NCBI GenBank assembly: GCA_026389975.1
Contig: JAPLGV010000457.1
Span: 1-7,312, forward strand
Direction: 5' to 3'
Length of the DNA stretch: 7,312 bases
Origin: Chloroflexota bacterium
GTDB lineage: Bacteria > Chloroflexota > Anaerolineae > Anaerolineales > Villigracilaceae
Translations under genes and position numbers: made by a program
Notes under the pieces: model-generated
What the model saw: only the letters and a program-made list of their open reading frames with translations
Databases searched by the model: none
Told to the model about the DNA's origin: nothing
Shown here: positions 5,329 through 7,312 of the stretch, piece after piece
How the letters are laid out: every line of letters begins with the position of its first letter
Numbering within the stretch: position 1 is the first letter of the stretch

Positions 5329-6408
5329 TTAGGGCAGCGATGCCTCGGGGATCATTTCATAAATGCAATGTTGTCCTTCGGTCCGCATGACCCAGCAGCC
5401 ACCGAAACAATCGCCTCTTGATTTGCAATCGGCGCATTTTGGATCAGTATCCAGGATCTTGCGGTTCCGGTATCGTCCAAAGCCTTTATGCCATATTTCC
5501 TGGAAGGGGGTATCCAGGAGAGACCCTTCTCGGTTTTCAACCGTATCGGGTTGCTCGGGACAGCCTCTGACATTTCCGTCCACCCCAATGCAACAGGCAG
5601 TAAACCCAATGGGACAGAACACTGGTCTGTTCCTGACCTTCCTCTCCCATTCTCCCAGGAAGGTCAGATTTTCTCCAAAATAGATATGCAGTTCACTGGA
5701 GTCGCATTGCTTGACATATTCCAGCAGCCAGATAAGCTGATCCATGTCCGGACAGAGATTTGATTCATGAGCGCGACCAATGGGCATGACCACTGCCAAC
5801 CTCCAGAGCCTGACACCCAGACGGGGAAGCAATTGCCGGAGTTCGTCGATCTCGGGGAGATTATTCCTCGTAACGGTCGTGGCTACTGACACCAGCGGAA
5901 CTTTGAGCCTGTTCAACAGTTCGATCGCATGAACCGCCTGGCTGTAACTCTGCTCATTCCCCCTGATTCGGTTGTGGGTTGTTTCCAACCCATCCAGGCT
6001 GACCTGGACCGAATAGACCCGGGCAGCCTTAATCCATTCCGCGGCACCCTGGTCGACCAGAAATCCATTGGTGGCAATCCCCGTCTTGAGACCTCGCTTG
6101 TGAGCGTGGAAGAGAACCTCCGCCAGATCCCTGCGCAAGAGGGGTTCGCCTCCGGTCACAGCGAACATACCCACTTTCATTGCCGCAAATTGATCCAGGA
6201 AACCCTTGATCTGTTCAGTGGACAATTCACGGGCGTATTTTTCCTTGACGGCCCCACAATGGAGACAGTTCAGATTACAGCGCCGGGTGCAATCCCAAAT
6301 CACGTAACCCGGAGGTGGAATGGGTTTCCCCGCACGGTAGCGGTCCTGGATGCCTCCCAGGAAAAAATCGGTCCTGAGTTTGGCAAACTCATAGCGAAGA
6401 TTGGTCAT
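5329..6408 (-). CDS. Radical SAM enzyme with SPASM domain, substrate unknown
   Basis: A 359-residue soluble iron-sulfur enzyme. The radical SAM core carries C44-x3-C48-x2-C51 (CNLNCLHC), which would bind the SAM-cleaving [4Fe-4S] cluster, and TGGEP (85-89), which contacts SAM. The C-terminal SPASM region fits the auxiliary-cluster pattern: C265-x12-G278-x4-C283, then C325-x2-C328-x5-C334-x3-C338, and C348. SPASM enzymes of this size usually modify peptides or proteins (as in PqqE, AlbA and anaerobic sulfatase maturases), but no RiPP family is recognisable from the sequence. The ATG has a short-spaced AGGGA before it. The gene starts 27 bases after a small membrane-protein gene with a duplicated YGPPPT tail, so the two are probably one operon. 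That neighbour is the obvious candidate partner, but this is inference. A haem- or cofactor-related role is an alternative. Confidence 0.9.
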   Translation of the reverse strand: MTNLRYEFAKLRTDFFLGGIQDRYRAGKPIPPPGYVIWDCTRRCNLNCLHCGAVKEKYARELSTEQIKGFLDQFAAMKVGMFAVTGGEPLLRRDLAEVLFHAHKRGLKTGIATNGFLVDQGAAEWIKAARVYSVQVSLDGLETTHNRIRGNEQSYSQAVHAIELLNRLKVPLVSVATTVTRNNLPEIDELRQLLPRLGVRLWRLAVVMPIGRAHESNLCPDMDQLIWLLEYVKQCDSSELHIYFGENLTFLGEWERKVRNRPVFCPIGFTACCIGVDGNVRGCPEQPDTVENREGSLLDTPFQEIWHKGFGRYRNRKILDTDPKCADCKSRGDCFGGCWVMRTEGQHCIYEMIPEASLP

Positions 6409-6435
6409 TTTCCCTGGCGGTAGGTCCGGCTTAAC

Positions 6436-6705
6436 TCAGGGCATGATGGTTGGAGGCGGACCGTAGACCATCTGGGTGGGAGGCGGACCATAGACGACCA
6501 TGGTACTTGGAATATACACCACTAAGGCGGCGACCAGGCAAAGCCCGGGTATTATAAATGTCAGGATCAGACCGAGGATTAAAAAAACTATTTTCCTGGT
6601 CTGTGCATACCGAATAATGCAAAAGATACCACCTGCCAGCGATATAAGGGAAACGATGACCGCGATCGCGACAACAATTATGAGCGTAAGATTTGATTGC
6701 ATCAT
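6436..6705 (-). CDS. Small two-TM protein with duplicated YGPPPT tail
   Basis: An 89-residue predicted membrane protein not recognised as a named family. Residues about 7-31 and 39-64 form two strongly hydrophobic helices joined by a short basic loop (RYAQTRK). The last 21 residues are a proline-rich tail with a nine-residue duplication: YGPPPT at 72-77 and 81-86, each preceded by MV or MVV. The GAGGAG Shine-Dalgarno (6712-6717 on the plus map) sits six bases before the first of two adjacent ATGs, so 6705 is the likely start. A candidate promoter and a near-perfect dyad lie just upstream. The gene is the first of a probable two-gene operon with the radical SAM/SPASM enzyme. The tail could be a modification target, a protein-binding motif, or merely a low-complexity tail as seen in many small membrane proteins. 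Confidence 0.75.
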   Translation of the reverse strand: MMQSNLTLIIVVAIAVIVSLISLAGGIFCIIRYAQTRKIVFLILGLILTFIIPGLCLVAALVVYIPSTMVVYGPPPTQMVYGPPPTIMP

Positions 6706-6723
6706 AACAGTCTCCTCTTGGGA

Positions 6724-6738
6724 ACATACTCAGAATGT
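6724..6738. promoter_or_regulatory. 15-bp dyad over the predicted transcription start
   Basis: ACATACTCAGAATGT is an imperfect palindrome with six of seven arm positions paired around a central base. It lies between the candidate -10 box and the Shine-Dalgarno of the small membrane-protein gene, a typical position for a repressor operator. The regulator is unknown. Confidence 0.35.
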
Positions 6739-6743
6739 ACCTT

Positions 6744-6773
6744 ATTATCGCATATATTGTAAATATTAACCAA
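6744..6773 (-). promoter_or_regulatory. Candidate sigma-70-type promoter for the small-TM/radical SAM operon
   Basis: Read on the minus strand, TTGGTT (6773-6768) is followed after 18 bases by GATAAT (6749-6744). GATAAT matches the -10 consensus at five of six positions; the -35 is weak. The spacer is very AT-rich. The predicted start of transcription would fall at about 6737, some 30 bases before the ATG. Confidence 0.4.
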
Positions 6774-6980
6774 GCGGGTTTTCCGTAACACACGCAGTTG
6801 GTGAGTTTTGGAAATTGGCAGGACAAAGAACCTTCCTTTGGTGAACGTATCTCAATCGACTCTTGTTCAGCAATACCCTTATTCGGAGTTTTGTCACTGC
6901 CTTCCTCTATTGGTTGGAGTTTGTTCTCTGTTTTCCAGACAACTATTTAGGTTTTTCCTCGTTATATATTTTATACCACG

Positions 6981-7034
6981 ATTATCCACCGGACCAGCCC
7001 GTCGATGAGCTTCATCGGTAGCCAGATGGATAAT
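6981..7034. repeat. Nested stem-loop
   Basis: The outer arms ATTATCCA (6981-6988) and TGGATAAT (7027-7034) are perfect 8-bp complements. Inside them, CGATGA (7003-7008) and TCATCG (7012-7017) form a second perfect stem with a three-base loop. The two-tier shape suggests a structured RNA or a small palindromic element. No T-run follows. Confidence 0.5.
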
Positions 7035-7120
7035 GATTTTGCTTCTGAGGTTCTTGATGAAATGTATATTTTTCTACGGCGTCTTATATAACTCCCCTAG
7101 TTATCTACCAAACTCAAGTG

Positions 7121-7239
7121 ATGGTCGCAACCATCTCTTGGTTATCTCTAGCGCGTTTTGATTGTTATCTGCACGGGCAGGCATTCCTCATATTACAACG
7201 TAAAACGCTCGCCTTATTGGCGGCTCAACAATCTCTGGA
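7121..7239 (+). repeat. Dispersed repeat, copy B (most complete)
   Basis: This copy links the two halves seen separately elsewhere: its left part matches copy A (5236-5305) and its right part matches copy C (3589-3656). It therefore defines a unit of roughly 115 bp. It contains two small hairpins, AACCA-TCTCT-TGGTT and CGCC-TTATT-GGCG. No open frame spans it, so it is probably a non-coding mobile or palindromic repeat. Confidence 0.75.
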
Positions 7240-7307
7240 TATCGCATTGAGTATAGCACTCGAATAGGAAACGGGAAACACGCACCTCTCCCCCCCCCAA
7301 TGCGATA
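7240..7307. repeat. 10-bp inverted pair bracketing a poly-C run
   Basis: TATCGCATTG (7240-7249) and CAATGCGATA (7298-7307) are perfect complements 48 bases apart. A run of nine C (7290-7298) abuts the right arm. The left arm begins where dispersed-repeat copy B ends. It could be a small inverted-repeat-bounded unit, and the C-run is a likely site of slippage. Confidence 0.5.
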
Positions 7308-7312
7308 CTTTA

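Larger units (their letters stand above)
6774..7312. other. Right-edge non-coding region rich in inverted repeats
   Basis: I find no credible gene here. The open frame at 6808-7008 has no ribosome binding site and no recognisable content. From about 6980 the sequence is crowded with hairpins: a nested stem at 6981-7034, ATAACT/AGTTAT at 7088-7104, AACCA/TGGTT and CGCC/GGCG within dispersed-repeat copy B, and a 10-bp inverted pair at 7240-7249 and 7298-7307 that brackets a nine-C run. This looks like stacked small repeats or a non-autonomous element running off the window. Confidence 0.5.

Noticed and set aside
6808..7008. 66-codon plus-strand open frame
   Set aside because: It has no ribosome binding site, unstructured composition and no family resemblance.
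7207..7229. Integron attC site (GCTCAAC resembles an RYYYAAC box, cassette-like spacing of repeats)
   Set aside because: No matching GTTRRRY box lies at attC distance on the correct side, the usual extended cruciform is absent, and there is no integrase. Gene lengths and orientation alone are not enough.

Overview
The window looks like a chromosomal accessory stretch from an environmental bacterium of medium GC content, most plausibly a Chloroflexota/Anaerolineae-type organism. That placement is an inference. It rests on a glycosidase lipoprotein with a long Thr-Pro linker, a stand-alone RNB-domain exoribonuclease of about 500 residues, and the general mix of protein families. No rRNA, tRNA, CRISPR array, transposase or integrase is visible.

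Layout. Positions 1-316 hold no gene I can defend. Positions 317-2951 are read on the plus strand: a GlsB/YeaQ/YmgE-type small membrane protein, an orphan C-terminal piece of a B12-binding radical SAM protein (DUF4070 region), an RNB-domain exoribonuclease, and a small conserved protein resembling the 'translational machinery protein'/eRF1-domain-3-like group. From about 3094 to the right edge the genes are on the minus strand. In their own reading order they are: a two-TM small protein with a duplicated YGPPPT tail, a radical SAM/SPASM enzyme 27 bases downstream of it (a likely operon), a GH5-family lipoprotein glycosidase, and the last third of a ComM/YifB Mg-chelatase-like ATPase. The last 600 bases are non-coding and rich in inverted repeats.

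Two kinds of repeat stand out. (1) The exoribonuclease gene holds two copies of a 27-bp stem-loop unit (ATCCCG-9 nt-CGGGAT). Both are in the same frame, both sit between TT and GCCGA, and each adds the peptide VVIPV(S/P)ARD. A diverged relative lies in the intergenic gap at 5192-5237. This resembles short palindromic elements that enter genes without breaking the frame. (2) A second dispersed repeat occurs at about 3589-3656, 5236-5305 and 7121-7239, always in the same orientation. The truncated end of comM falls exactly on one copy, which suggests repeat-mediated rearrangement.

Functionally, the left half looks like RNA turnover or translation housekeeping (exoribonuclease plus eRF1-like protein) next to a stress-type membrane protein. 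The right half pairs a peptide- or protein-modifying type of radical SAM enzyme with a small repeat-tailed membrane protein, followed by a secreted, lipid-anchored glycosidase. The two gene remnants and the repeats show that the locus has been rearranged.
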